Made by a program: the position numbers and the translations under genes. From assembly GCA_046726235.1 (NCBI GenBank), contig JBKPAD010000007.1, positions 1-64,000 on the forward strand: 64,000 nucleotides of DNA, read 5' to 3'. Every line of letters starts with the position of its first letter. The stretch's first letter is position 1. The notes under the pieces were generated by a model. It worked only from the letters and a program-made list of their open reading frames with translations, ran no database searches and was not told the origin of the DNA. The stretch comes from Nitricoxidireducens sp046726235. Its GTDB lineage: Bacteria > Pseudomonadota > Gammaproteobacteria > Burkholderiales > Rhodocyclaceae. Positions 52,015 through 62,216 of the stretch are shown one piece after another.

Positions 52015-52998
52015 TCAGGGACGCGACGTCGGAACGAAGCTGATCCAGACGCCGCGCTCGACGAGGTCGCGCGGCACCTTCTGGCCCTGGAAGTAGATCT
52101 CGAGCGCGCGCCCCTTGGCGACGCGGACGAGTTCGTCGCGGTCGACCGATATGCTCACCTTCTCGCCGGCCTCGGCCGCCAGGCGCGTGCCGCCTCCGGC
52201 ATCGTCGCGCTGCTTGCGGTACAGCACCGCCGGTTCGTGGGCAACCAGCAGGAACACGCCGACCGGCCGATTCGGGTTTGCCCCGCGCACCACGACGGTC
52301 TCCTCGCCCGGTGCGGCCGACGGCGCGGTCGCCAGCGTGGCGGCAGGAACGAGGGCGGGAGCAGCGGGTTCCGCGGCGGCGCTTTCGCTGGCGCGCTCTT
52401 CGCGGCGCGCCTGGTCACGGGCGGCCGGCGCCGGCTCCGCGGCCGATTCGCGCGCGGATGAAGCGGTCGCGGGCGCGGCGTCCTGCGCCGAAGGCGTCTC
52501 GGTCGAGAACAGGCTCCATGCCCAGACGACGGCAATGACGGCGACCGCTGCGCCTGCCGCGATGCCGAGCTTGCGCTTGCCCCAACCAGCATGCACATCG
52601 GCCGGCGGCGCCATTCGGGGCGGCTCGGCGCCCGGCGCGGTGTCGTCGGGCGTCGGCGTGAGCGCGCCCTCGACGACGCCGCCGGCGTGGATGACCAGGT
52701 GCCTGAAGGCGACGTCGCCGGTCAGGGAGCCGCCCTGGTGGACCTCGATGGTTTGCGACGAATGCGCGGGACCGGCGAAGCGCCCCTTGACGACGATGTG
52801 CGGCGCGGTGACAGTGCCCGCGACGCCGCCGGCACTGTCGACGACGACGCCGCCATCCGCGGCCTCGCGACAAACGACGTCGCCCTTCACCTCGCCCTGC
52901 ACGCGCAGGACGCCCGTGCAGTCGATGTCGCCGTCGATGCGCGTGCTGGCGCCGATCAGCGTGTCGATGCGGTTCGGCGAGAAGCCATGCGATGTCAT
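52015..52998 (-). CDS. Bactofilin-domain protein with membrane anchor and periplasmic RodZ-like tail
   Basis: The 327-residue protein starts with a bactofilin (polymer-forming cytoskeletal) domain at about 10-115: DTLIGASTRIDGDIDCTGVL, GEVKGDV, GGVAGTVTAPHIVVKGRF, GSLTGDV. A membrane helix (KLGIAAGAAVAVIAVVWAWSLF, about 143-164) and a long Ala/Glu/Pro linker follow. The C-terminal domain at about 232-325 (VVVRG, KVSISVDRDEL, RALEIYFQGQKVPRDL) resembles the RodZ/DUF4115 beta domain. Most bactofilins are soluble and short. The ATG at 52998 gives a natural start. It is divergent from glyQ. Confidence 0.75.
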   Translation of the reverse strand: MTSHGFSPNRIDTLIGASTRIDGDIDCTGVLRVQGEVKGDVVCREAADGGVVVDSAGGVAGTVTAPHIVVKGRFAGPAHSSQTIEVHQGGSLTGDVAFRHLVIHAGGVVEGALTPTPDDTAPGAEPPRMAPPADVHAGWGKRKLGIAAGAAVAVIAVVWAWSLFSTETPSAQDAAPATASSARESAAEPAPAARDQARREERASESAAAEPAAPALVPAATLATAPSAAPGEETVVVRGANPNRPVGVFLLVAHEPAVLYRKQRDDAGGGTRLAAEAGEKVSISVDRDELVRVAKGRALEIYFQGQKVPRDLVERGVWISFVPTSRP

Positions 52999-53085
52999 TG
53001 GACCGGGACCTCGACTTCGGAATGTGCCGTCAGCATAGCCGACGCCCGCCGCATGGCGCAAGCCGCTGCTGCGGGCGGAACCCTG

Positions 53086-53091
53086 TAAAAT
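53086..53091 (+). promoter_or_regulatory. -10 box and hairpin upstream of glyQ
   Basis: TAAAAT at 53086-53091, within a larger inverted repeat (TGTAAAATCGC with GCGATTTACA, 53085-53110). The transcription start would fall inside the hairpin. There is no good -35 hexamer. The rest of the 121-base divergent region shows nothing more. Confidence 0.45.
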
Positions 53092-53119
53092 CGCGGCTTT
53101 GCGATTTACAGAGTCCCTC

Positions 53120-54052
53120 ATGGCCGCCTCCAAACCGACGTTCCAGGAGATCATCCTCCAGCTCCAGACATTCTGGAACAAGCAGGGCTGCGCGCTGCTG
53201 CAGCCGTACGACATGGAGGTCGGCGCCGGCACCAGCCATACCGCGACCTTCCTGCGCGCGCTCGGTCCCGAGCCGTGGAAGGCCGGCTACGTCCAGCCCT
53301 CGCGGCGCCCCAAGGACGGCCGCTACGGCGAGAACCCCAACCGCATGCAGCACTACTACCAGTACCAGGTGGTGCTCAAGCCGGCGCCGGCCAACATCCT
53401 CGAGCTCTACCTCGGTTCGCTCGAAGCGCTCGGCTTCGACCTCAAGCAGAACGACATCCGCTTCGTCGAGGACGACTGGGAGAACCCGACGCTAGGCGCC
53501 TGGGGCCTGGGCTGGGAGGTGTGGCTGAACGGCATGGAGGTGACGCAGTTCACCTATTTCCAGCAGGTCGGCGGCATCGACTGCAAGCCGATCACGGGCG
53601 AGATCACCTACGGCCTCGAGCGCCTGGCGATGTACCTGCAGGGCGTCGAGAACGTCTTCGACCTGGTGTGGACCGAGGGCCTCACCTACGGCGACGTCTA
53701 TCACCAGAACGAGGTCGAGCAGTCGGCCTACAACTTCGAGCACTCGGATGCCGACTTCCTGTTCACCGCTTTCGGCGCCTATGAAAAGCAGGCACAGCAC
53801 CTGATGAACGAGAAGCTGGCGCTGCCGGCCTACGAGCAGGTGCTCAAGGCCGCGCACACCTTCAACCTGCTCGATGCGCGCGGCGCGATTTCCGTCACCG
53901 AGCGCGCCGCCTACATCGGCCGCATCCGCAACCTCGCGCGCAACGTCGCGCAGAGCTATCTCGACAGCCGCGCGCGGCTCGGCTTCCCGATGGCGCCGCA
54001 GGCGCACGCCGCCGAAGTGCTGGCGCAACTGAATGCAAAGAAGGCGGCGTAA
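53120..54052 (+). CDS. glyQ: Glycyl-tRNA synthetase alpha subunit
   Basis: GlyQ holds the aminoacylation site of the tetrameric bacterial-type enzyme. The 310-residue protein has FWNKQGCALLQPYDMEVGAG at the start, YVQPSRRPKDGRYGENPNR, YQYQVVLKP, FVEDDWENPTLGAWGLGWEV and YGLERLAMYLQ. The ATG at 53120 fits; seven codons of upstream frame are dropped. It is followed directly by glyS (TAAATG). Confidence 0.97.
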   Translation: MAASKPTFQEIILQLQTFWNKQGCALLQPYDMEVGAGTSHTATFLRALGPEPWKAGYVQPSRRPKDGRYGENPNRMQHYYQYQVVLKPAPANILELYLGSLEALGFDLKQNDIRFVEDDWENPTLGAWGLGWEVWLNGMEVTQFTYFQQVGGIDCKPITGEITYGLERLAMYLQGVENVFDLVWTEGLTYGDVYHQNEVEQSAYNFEHSDADFLFTAFGAYEKQAQHLMNEKLALPAYEQVLKAAHTFNLLDARGAISVTERAAYIGRIRNLARNVAQSYLDSRARLGFPMAPQAHAAEVLAQLNAKKAA

Positions 54053-56161
54053 ATGAGCGACAAGAAGAACCTGCTCCTCGAACTCTTCGTCGAGGAACTG
54101 CCGCCCAAGGCGCTGAAGAAGCTTGGCGAAGTTTTCGCCGACACGCTGGCGCAATCGCTGAAGAACCAGGGCCTGTGTGACGGCACTGCTGCCGTCACGC
54201 CCTACGCCTCGCCGCGCCGCCTCGCCGTGCATGTGACGAACGTGCTCGGCCAGGCTGCCGACAAGGCCGTCTCGCAGAAGCTGATGCCCGTCGCCGTCGG
54301 CCTCGACGCTTCCGGCAACGCGACGCCCGCATTGACGAAGAAGCTGGCGGCGCTCGGCGCCGACGCTTCCGCCGTGACGAAGCTGCGCCGCGAATCGGAC
54401 GGCAAGGCCGAGGTGCTGTTCTTCGACAGCACGGCCAAGGGCGCGACGCTCGCCGAGGGCCTGCAGAAGGCGCTCGAGGCCGCGCTCGCCGCACTGCCGA
54501 TCCCGAAGGTGATGACCTACCAGCTCGCCGACGGCTGGACCTCGGTGAACTTCGTGCGTCCCGCGCACCGGCTCGTCGCGCTGCACGGCGCCGACGTCGT
54601 GCCGATCTCCGTGCTCGGCCTGAACGCCGGCCGCGAGACGCAGGGCCATCGCTTCGAGGCCGCCGTCGATCCGGTGCTGGTCAAGGACGCCGACAGCTAC
54701 GCGCAGCAACTCGAAGCCGAGGGCGCAGTGATCGCCAGCTTCGCCGCGCGCCGCGCCGAGATCGCGCGCCAGCTCAAGGACGCCGCCGCGAAGGCCGGCG
54801 GCCAGCCGATCGAGGACGAAGCGCTGCTCGACGAAGTCACCGCGCTGGTCGAGCGCCCGAACGTGCTGATCGGCCAGTTCGAGGAAGCATTCCTGCAAGT
54901 GCCGCAGGAATGCCTGATCCTGACCATGAAGGCCAACCAGAAATACTTCCCGCTGCTCGACGGCAAGGGCAGGCTGACCAACAAGTTCCTCATCGTCAGC
55001 AACATCCGCCCGGCCGATGCGAGCGCCGTGGTCGGCGGCAACGAGCGCGTGGTGCGCCCGCGCTTGGCCGACGCCAAGTTCTTCTTCGACCAGGATCGCA
55101 AGAAGTCGCTCGCCGACCGCGTGCCGGGGCTGGCGAAGGTCGTCTACCACAACAAGCTCGGCACGCAGGGCGAGCGCACCCAGCGTGTCGCGGCGATCGC
55201 CAGCGCCATCGGTAGCCAACTCGGCGGCGAAGAACTCGCGCGCCAGGCCGACCAGGCCGCGCTGCTGGCCAAAGCCGACCTCCTGACCGACATGGTCGGC
55301 GAGTTTCCCGAACTGCAGGGCACGATGGGCCGCTACTACGCGCTGCATGACGGGCTGCCCGCCGACATTGCCGACGCCGTCGAGGACCACTACAAGCCGC
55401 GCTTCGCCGGCGACAGCCTGCCGCGCGGCCGCGTCGGCATCGTCGTCGCGCTGGCCGACAAGCTCGAGACGCTGACCGGCATGTTCGGCATCGGCCAGGT
55501 GCCGACCGGGGACAAGGACCCGTTCGCGCTGCGGCGCCACGCGCTGGGCGTGATTCGTATGCTGAGCGAGGGTGATCTCGACCTGCCGCTCGATCAACTG
55601 ACGGCGCTGGCTGCCAATGCGTTCGGCAGCATCGGCGAGTTCAAGCCCGCAACGGGGCAGCTTGCCGATTTCATCTACGAACGCCTCGCCGGCAGCCTGC
55701 GCGAGCAGGGCTACTCGGCGCAGGAAGTCGAGGCCGTCGTCGGCCTGCGCCCGCAGCGCCTCGGCGACATCCCGAAGCGTCTCGCCGCGGTGCGCGCCTT
55801 CGCCGCGCTGCCCGAGGCCGCGAGCCTCGCGGCCGCCAACAAGCGCGTCGGCAACATCCTCAAGAAGGCGGACGGCGTGGTGGCGAGATTCGACAACAAG
55901 CTCCTTTTCGAAACTGCTGAGCAGGCGCTCGCGACGACGCTCATTCCGGTGGGTGCCGAGGCTGATGATGCGTTCAACAAGGGTGACTACACAGCTTCGC
56001 TACTGAAGTTGGCCAAACTGAAGAAGCCTGTCGATACCTTCTTCGATGAAGTCATGGTCAACGCCGAGGATGCCGCGCTGCGTGCCAACCGCCTCGGCCT
56101 GCTGGCCACCCTGCATCAGGCGATGAACCGCGTCGCCGACCTGTCGAAGCTCTCGGCATGA
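54053..56161 (+). CDS. glyS: Glycyl-tRNA synthetase beta subunit
   Basis: The 702-residue protein has the family start LLLELFVEELPPKALKKL, TPYASPRRLAVHV, PTGDKDPFALRRHALG and the C-terminal anticodon-binding-like domain. GlyS binds tRNA-Gly. It begins immediately after the glyQ stop and overlaps gmhB by four bases. The stretch around 55910-56050 uses slightly more A/T-ending codons than its surroundings, but nothing suggests a break. Confidence 0.96.
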   Translation: MSDKKNLLLELFVEELPPKALKKLGEVFADTLAQSLKNQGLCDGTAAVTPYASPRRLAVHVTNVLGQAADKAVSQKLMPVAVGLDASGNATPALTKKLAALGADASAVTKLRRESDGKAEVLFFDSTAKGATLAEGLQKALEAALAALPIPKVMTYQLADGWTSVNFVRPAHRLVALHGADVVPISVLGLNAGRETQGHRFEAAVDPVLVKDADSYAQQLEAEGAVIASFAARRAEIARQLKDAAAKAGGQPIEDEALLDEVTALVERPNVLIGQFEEAFLQVPQECLILTMKANQKYFPLLDGKGRLTNKFLIVSNIRPADASAVVGGNERVVRPRLADAKFFFDQDRKKSLADRVPGLAKVVYHNKLGTQGERTQRVAAIASAIGSQLGGEELARQADQAALLAKADLLTDMVGEFPELQGTMGRYYALHDGLPADIADAVEDHYKPRFAGDSLPRGRVGIVVALADKLETLTGMFGIGQVPTGDKDPFALRRHALGVIRMLSEGDLDLPLDQLTALAANAFGSIGEFKPATGQLADFIYERLAGSLREQGYSAQEVEAVVGLRPQRLGDIPKRLAAVRAFAALPEAASLAAANKRVGNILKKADGVVARFDNKLLFETAEQALATTLIPVGAEADDAFNKGDYTASLLKLAKLKKPVDTFFDEVMVNAEDAALRANRLGLLATLHQAMNRVADLSKLSA

Positions 56162-56694
56162 AGCTGATCATCCTCGACCGCGACGGCGTCATCAACGAGG
56201 ACTCCGATCAGTACATCAAGTCGCCGGCCGAGTGGCGCGCGATTCCAGGCAGCCTCGAAGCTATCGCGCGCCTCAACCAGTGGGGCTATCGCGTCGTCGT
56301 CGTGACCAACCAGTCGGGCATCGGCCAGGGCCTGTTCGACATGGACACGCTCAACGCGATCCACGACAAGATGGTCAAGGCGGTGGCGCAGGTCGGCGGC
56401 CGCATCGACGCGGTCTTCTTCTGCCCGCACACCAACGACGACAAGTGCGATTGCCGCAAGCCGCAGGCGGGGATGCTTAAGGAGGTCGCGCGCCGCTACA
56501 ACGCCGACCTCGCCGGCGTGCCGGCGATCGGCGACAGCCTGCGCGACCTGCAGGCGGCGCAAGCCGTCGGCGCCCAGCCGATCCTGGTGCTGACGGGCAA
56601 GGGCAAGAAGACGCGCGACGATCCGGCGCTGCCCGAAGGCACGCCGATCTACGCCGACCTCGCGGCGGCGGTCACCAAGGTCGTGAGCGCATGA
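56158..56694 (+). CDS. gmhB: D-glycero-beta-D-manno-heptose 1,7-bisphosphate 7-phosphatase
   Basis: GmhB removes the 7-phosphate in ADP-heptose synthesis for the LPS core. The 178-residue HAD phosphatase begins KLIILDRDGVINEDSD (catalytic Asp pair), has VTNQSGIGQGLFD, and the zinc-binding CPHTNDDKCDCRKP. Final GDSLRDLQAAQAVG completes the HAD site. It overlaps glyS and plsC by four bases each; this glyQS-gmhB-plsC order is common in betaproteobacteria. Confidence 0.95.
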   Translation: MKLIILDRDGVINEDSDQYIKSPAEWRAIPGSLEAIARLNQWGYRVVVVTNQSGIGQGLFDMDTLNAIHDKMVKAVAQVGGRIDAVFFCPHTNDDKCDCRKPQAGMLKEVARRYNADLAGVPAIGDSLRDLQAAQAVGAQPILVLTGKGKKTRDDPALPEGTPIYADLAAAVTKVVSA

Positions 56695-57449
56695 TCGCGT
56701 TGCGCTCGGCGCTGTTCATGGCCGTGATGGTGCTTTACACGCCGCCGTTCGTGCTGTGCCTGCTGGCGCTGTTCTGGATGCCGGCGCGCCAGCGCCGGCT
56801 GTTCGTGATGCTGTGGGTGAACCCGGCGATGTGGCTGATCCGCAATCTTCTGCGCATCGACTTCCGGGTGCTCGGGCGCGAAAACATTCCCGCCGTTCCG
56901 TGCATCGTGGTCAGCAAGCACCAGTCCGCCTGGGAGACGATCGCGTTGCAGAAGATATTTTCGCTGACCTCGTTCGTGTACAAGCGCGAACTGCACTGGC
57001 TGCCGTTCTTCGGCTGGGGGCTCTGGCTGATGCCCTTCGTCGCCATCGACCGCGGCGCCGGCAAGCAGGCGCTGACGCAGGTCGCCGAGCGCGGCGGGCA
57101 GCGCCTCGCCGAAGGCTATTCGGTCGTGATCTTCCCCGAGGGAACGCGCGTCGCTCCGGGACAGCACAAGCGCTACAAGATCGGCGGCGCCTATCTGGGC
57201 GCGGCGACCGGCGCTCCCGTAGTGCCGGTGGCACTGAATTCCGGCGAGTTCTGGCGCCGCAACGCCTTCATCAAGCGGCCCGGCACCGTGACGGTCAGCA
57301 TCGGGCCGGCCATTGACCCGAAGGGCCTGACCGCGGAAGATATCAACCGGCGCGCCGAGGAGTGGATGGAAGCCGAAATGCGCCGCATCAGTCCGCAGCT
57401 CTATCGCCATGAAGAACAGACGCCCGCCGCAACTCGCCCTGCGGCTTGA
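56691..57449 (+). CDS. plsC: 1-acyl-sn-glycerol-3-phosphate acyltransferase
   Basis: The 252-residue membrane-associated acyltransferase has an N-terminal hydrophobic segment, the catalytic motif SKHQSAWETI and the substrate motif IFPEGTRVAPGQ, followed by PVVPVALNSGEFW. The HX4D catalytic motif reads HX4E (HQSAWE), a variant common in betaproteobacterial PlsC-like proteins. It makes phosphatidic acid from lysophosphatidic acid. The gene overlaps the next open frame by 41 bases. Confidence 0.92.
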   Translation: MIALRSALFMAVMVLYTPPFVLCLLALFWMPARQRRLFVMLWVNPAMWLIRNLLRIDFRVLGRENIPAVPCIVVSKHQSAWETIALQKIFSLTSFVYKRELHWLPFFGWGLWLMPFVAIDRGAGKQALTQVAERGGQRLAEGYSVVIFPEGTRVAPGQHKRYKIGGAYLGAATGAPVVPVALNSGEFWRRNAFIKRPGTVTVSIGPAIDPKGLTAEDINRRAEEWMEAEMRRISPQLYRHEEQTPAATRPAA

Positions 57450-57891
57450 CCTCGCCGCACCCGATCCCGCCGATCGCTGGCGCGACGGCGCGCGCCTTGC
57501 GTACCTCGGCGGCGAGATCGTGCTGGCGCTCGACACGGGGCGGCGCACCGCGACGCTCGACGAAGGCGTGCTGCACCTGCCGCTGCCGCCCGAGGCGACG
57601 CCGCGCCAGATCCAGGACGGCGCCGAGACCTGGCTGCGCAAGGAGGCCGCGCGCATGCTGAGCCTGTGCGTCGCCATGCAGGCGCGCGCGCTGGGGCGGC
57701 CGATTCCCGATTGTTCGCTGTCCTTCGCGGCGCGCGCCAGCTGGGTCCAGCCCGACGGCCGCGGCGGACTGCGCTGCAACTGGCGCCTCGTCGAATTGCC
57801 CCTGCCGACCATCGAACAAGTGATCGCCGCGGCGATCGCCAAGCTGCCCCCGGGGGTCGTCATGGACGACCTCTTCGCCTGCGCCGCATAA
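57409..57891 (+). CDS. Degenerate YgjP-like (DUF45) protein without HExxH
   Basis: The 160-residue protein resembles the following YgjP-like metallopeptidase but lacks its active site. LRCNWRLVELPLPTIEQVIA at 121-140 matches IRLNWRLIHLPLALVDYVVA at 184-203 of the neighbour. The zinc motif HELAH at 204-208 there aligns with AAIAK at 141-145 here, and the sequence ends soon after. SFAARASW aligns with SSARTRWG. The N-terminal half (YLGGEIVLALDTGRRTATLD) also fits the family. It may be a pseudoenzyme or a decaying duplicate. The ATG at 57409 overlaps plsC by 41 bases. Confidence 0.7.
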   Translation: MKNRRPPQLALRLDLAAPDPADRWRDGARLAYLGGEIVLALDTGRRTATLDEGVLHLPLPPEATPRQIQDGAETWLRKEAARMLSLCVAMQARALGRPIPDCSLSFAARASWVQPDGRGGLRCNWRLVELPLPTIEQVIAAAIAKLPPGVVMDDLFACAA

Positions 57892-57977
57892 GTTTGACGC
57901 CCCCCCCGAAAGCCTCGCGTTGCTCGGCCCTCCCCCCAGGGGGCGAGGAAGCGCTCGGGACGGCCCAGCGCGCTTCC
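57892..57977. other. GC-tract spacer between the two YgjP-like genes
   Basis: The 86 bases contain a C8 run followed by GAAAG and a CCCTCCCCCCAGGGGG palindromic stretch. Similar GC-tract sequences occur between genes in Burkholderiales-type genomes. I see no gene, promoter or terminator with a T run. Confidence 0.35.
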
Positions 57978-58718
57978 GTGCCCGAACAGCTCTCGCTATT
58001 CCGCCTGCCGCCTGCCTCGCCACTGCCGAAAGCCCGGCACGTGCAGATCGGCGCGCGCATCGTCGCCTACGAGCTGCTGAGCGGGCGCCGCCGGCTGTCG
58101 ATGACCATCGACGAGCGCGGCCTGCGCATCGGCGCGCCGCATTGCCTGCCGCTCGCCGAGATCGAGGCCTTCGTGCACACGCACGGCGACTGGGTATTGA
58201 GGAAGCTCGACGAGCACCAGGCGCGCACGGCGCACCGCCACCTGGCGATCCGCGACGGCGTCGCCATTCCCCTGCTCGATGGCGAGGCGCGCGTGCGCGT
58301 GACCACCGGCGCCAACCGTGCGCTGTGGGACGAGCAGACGCTGGTGCTCGCTGCGCGCCCGGGCGCCGATCTCGACGCGCTGGCGCGGCGCGGCCTGCAG
58401 CGCCGTGCGCTTGAAGTCTTTTCCGGGCGCCTCGTTTTCTACGCCGAACGCCTCGGCCATCCGGCGCCGCCGCTCGGCCTCAGTTCGGCACGCACGCGCT
58501 GGGGCAGTTGCAGCAGCGATAGCGGCATCCGCCTCAACTGGCGGCTGATCCATCTGCCGCTGGCACTGGTCGACTATGTCGTCGCGCACGAACTCGCGCA
58601 CCTGCGCGAGATGAACCACAGCCGGCGCTTCTGGCTGCACGTCGAGTCGATCTATCCGGATTGGCGCGAGGCGCGGCGCGAACTCAAGGAACGCGCCGGC
58701 GCGATTCCTCTGATCTGA
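57978..58718 (+). CDS. YgjP-like zinc metallopeptidase (M48/DUF45)
   Basis: The 246-residue protein has the YgjP/WLM-like core: SSARTRWGSCSSDSGIRLNW, VVAHELAHLREMNHS with zinc ligands His204, His208 and His214 and catalytic Glu205, then FWLHVESIYPDW. Function of the family is not well known. No ATG is close; the GTG at 57978 (VPEQLSLFRLPP) gives a plausible start, though a weaker TTG at 57894 would also keep the frame. It follows the degenerate paralogue. Confidence 0.85.
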   Translation: MPEQLSLFRLPPASPLPKARHVQIGARIVAYELLSGRRRLSMTIDERGLRIGAPHCLPLAEIEAFVHTHGDWVLRKLDEHQARTAHRHLAIRDGVAIPLLDGEARVRVTTGANRALWDEQTLVLAARPGADLDALARRGLQRRALEVFSGRLVFYAERLGHPAPPLGLSSARTRWGSCSSDSGIRLNWRLIHLPLALVDYVVAHELAHLREMNHSRRFWLHVESIYPDWREARRELKERAGAIPLI

Positions 58719-58729
58719 AGGAGACGAAC

Positions 58730-59119
58730 ATGCGCATCCTGCACACCATGCTGCGCGTCGGCGACCTCGAGCGCTCGCTGGCCTTCTACAACGAGGTGCT
58801 CGGCATGCGCCTCCTGCGCCGCAACGACTACCCCGAGGGCAAGTTCACGCTCGCCTTCGTCGGCTATGGCGAGGAATCGGAAACCGCGGTGCTCGAGCTG
58901 ACGTACAACTGGGGCGTTGACAAGTACGAGCTCGGCACGGCCTTTGGCCATGTCGCCATCGAGGTCGACGATGCCTACGCGGCCTGCGAGGAAATCCGCC
59001 GCCGCGGCGGCAACGTGGTGCGGGAAGCGGGGCCCATGAAGGGCGGCACGACGGTCATCGCCTTCGTGCAGGATCCGGATGGCTACAAGATCGAGCTGAT
59101 CCAGCGCAAGACGCGCTAG
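58730..59119 (+). CDS. gloA: Lactoylglutathione lyase (glyoxalase I)
   Basis: GloA isomerises the methylglyoxal-glutathione adduct. The 129-residue vicinal-oxygen-chelate protein has HTMLRVGDLERSLAFYNEVLGM, AVLELTYNWG (metal Glu), FGHVAIEVDD (metal His), and FVQDPDGYKIELIQ with the final Glu. The first metal ligand is the His of HTMLRV. The short form without inserts is typical of Ni-dependent bacterial enzymes. A good AAGGAG precedes the ATG. It overlaps the Hpt gene by four bases, convergent. Confidence 0.95.
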   Translation: MRILHTMLRVGDLERSLAFYNEVLGMRLLRRNDYPEGKFTLAFVGYGEESETAVLELTYNWGVDKYELGTAFGHVAIEVDDAYAACEEIRRRGGNVVREAGPMKGGTTVIAFVQDPDGYKIELIQRKTR

Positions 59120-59466
59120 GACTGCGATTCCTGCTCGAGCGCGGCAACCAGTTCGTTGCCGCGGCGCAACGCTTCCGCGAGCAGCTCGGCATGGTCGGCG
59201 GGGAAGCCGTCGACGCAGGCGAGTTCCAGCCGGCGCGCGGCGGCGACCGCAGGCTCCGCCATGAAATTGGCGAAGGCGCCCTTGACGCGATGCGCGGCGG
59301 CACGCAGCGCCTGCGCGTCGCCTGCGTCGGCCGCTTCCTTCAGGCAGGCGGCGTTCGTCGGCCATTCGGCGACGCAGACGGCGGCAATCTGCTTCAGCAA
59401 GTCCTCGTCGTCGCCGAAGTTGGCGATGACCGCAGCCCGGTCGAAGGGCGACGAGGCGAGCGACAT
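59116..59466 (-). CDS. Hpt (histidine phosphotransfer) domain protein
   Basis: The 116-residue helical protein has the Hpt phosphosite motif AAAHRVKGAFANF, with the phospho-accepting His at about residue 58. It has no other domain. Stand-alone Hpt proteins relay phosphate between hybrid sensor kinases and response regulators; neither is in the window. It is immediately downstream of the small Cys protein gene (one base apart). Confidence 0.85.
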   Translation of the reverse strand: MSLASSPFDRAAVIANFGDDEDLLKQIAAVCVAEWPTNAACLKEAADAGDAQALRAAAHRVKGAFANFMAEPAVAAARRLELACVDGFPADHAELLAEALRRGNELVAALEQESQS

Positions 59467-59467
59467 G

Positions 59468-59719
59468 CTACTTGCCGGTGATCGAGCGCTCGGGGTTCGA
59501 GCGCATGCGGATGCTGGCCTGCAGCTCCGCCTTGTTCAGCGCCGTCACCTGCTTGCCGAAGGCATCGCGTTCCGCGGTGGCACGCTTGGTCGCCTGGATG
59601 CTCTTGATGCAGCGCCAGCGCTTGCCGCCCTTGGTTTCGATCTGCCGCATCTCCTCGGTGGGATGGCGGACGCCGCAGTGATAGCAATAAGTGGTCGATG
59701 GGGTAGTTGTATTGGGCAT
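59468..59719 (-). CDS. Small hypothetical protein with a CxxC pair
   Basis: The 83-residue protein has YCYHCGVRHP and a later RWRCIKSI, so three Cys and nearby His could bind a zinc ion. The C-terminal half is helical and charged. I do not recognise the family; such short CxxC proteins next to the tRNA-rpoD locus seem to occur in relatives. The ATG at 59719 (MPNTTTP) is chosen, because the longer open frame runs back into the tRNA gene. Confidence 0.65.
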   Translation of the reverse strand: MPNTTTPSTTYCYHCGVRHPTEEMRQIETKGGKRWRCIKSIQATKRATAERDAFGKQVTALNKAELQASIRMRSNPERSITGK

Positions 59720-59754
59720 GGCTTCAACCAAAACAAAGTACGCACAAAAAACAC

Positions 59755-59831
59755 TGGTGGGCCCGGTGGGACTCGAACCCACGACCAAAGGATTATGAGT
59801 CCTCTGCTCTAACCGACTGAGCTACAGGCCC
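59755..59831 (-). tRNA. tRNA-Ile2 (anticodon CAT)
   Basis: The 77-base minus-strand gene starts GGGCCTGTAGCTCAGTCGGT, has the loop CTCATAA (anticodon CAT), variable region TTGGTC, T-loop TTCGAGT, and an encoded CCA. The stem/loop GGACTCATAATCC with TTGGTC matches tRNA-Ile2, whose C34 is changed to lysidine by TilS to read AUA. An elongator tRNA-Met is the alternative for a CAT anticodon; the loop-region match favours Ile. Confidence 0.88.
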
Positions 59832-59967
59832 CTGAATCGCGCATGGCATTGTCGACTTCGCCTCGCCGTGCATCAGCACTGTCTTCGGCTCGTCTTCGCG
59901 CCCTGCGCGATTCACGCACCGGACCCTAGGCTTCGGGGACCGACGCGCATCTGGGTTGCTCTTCTTC

Positions 59968-62109
<2,142 letters not shown>

Positions 62110-62201
62110 GACGTTCCTCTGAATCAGGCACTGCGTGCGGCCATCGGCTTGCGGGGCGGGAAAACGGCAAATCCCGCGAGCGTGGCTCGGGAGAACCGCA
62201 T

Positions 62202-62207
62202 ATTATA
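62202..62207 (-). promoter_or_regulatory. -10 box of an rpoD promoter
   Basis: On the minus strand TATAAT lies 93 bases upstream of the rpoD ATG, in the 107-base dnaG-rpoD gap. A -35-like CGGACA (62226-62231) is 18 bases further upstream, inside the dnaG end. This would give rpoD its own promoter in the dnaG-rpoD part of the macromolecular synthesis operon. Confidence 0.55.
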
Positions 62208-62216
62208 TGTGAAAAA

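Noticed and set aside
55900..56060. Frameshift or foreign insert near the end of glyS because base use becomes less GC-rich
   Set aside because: The reading frame stays open, the protein has normal length and ends with the usual C-terminal domain.
59755..59831. tRNA-Met (elongator) for the CAT anticodon gene
   Set aside because: Anticodon arm and variable region match the Ile2 type better; kept as alternative in the feature.
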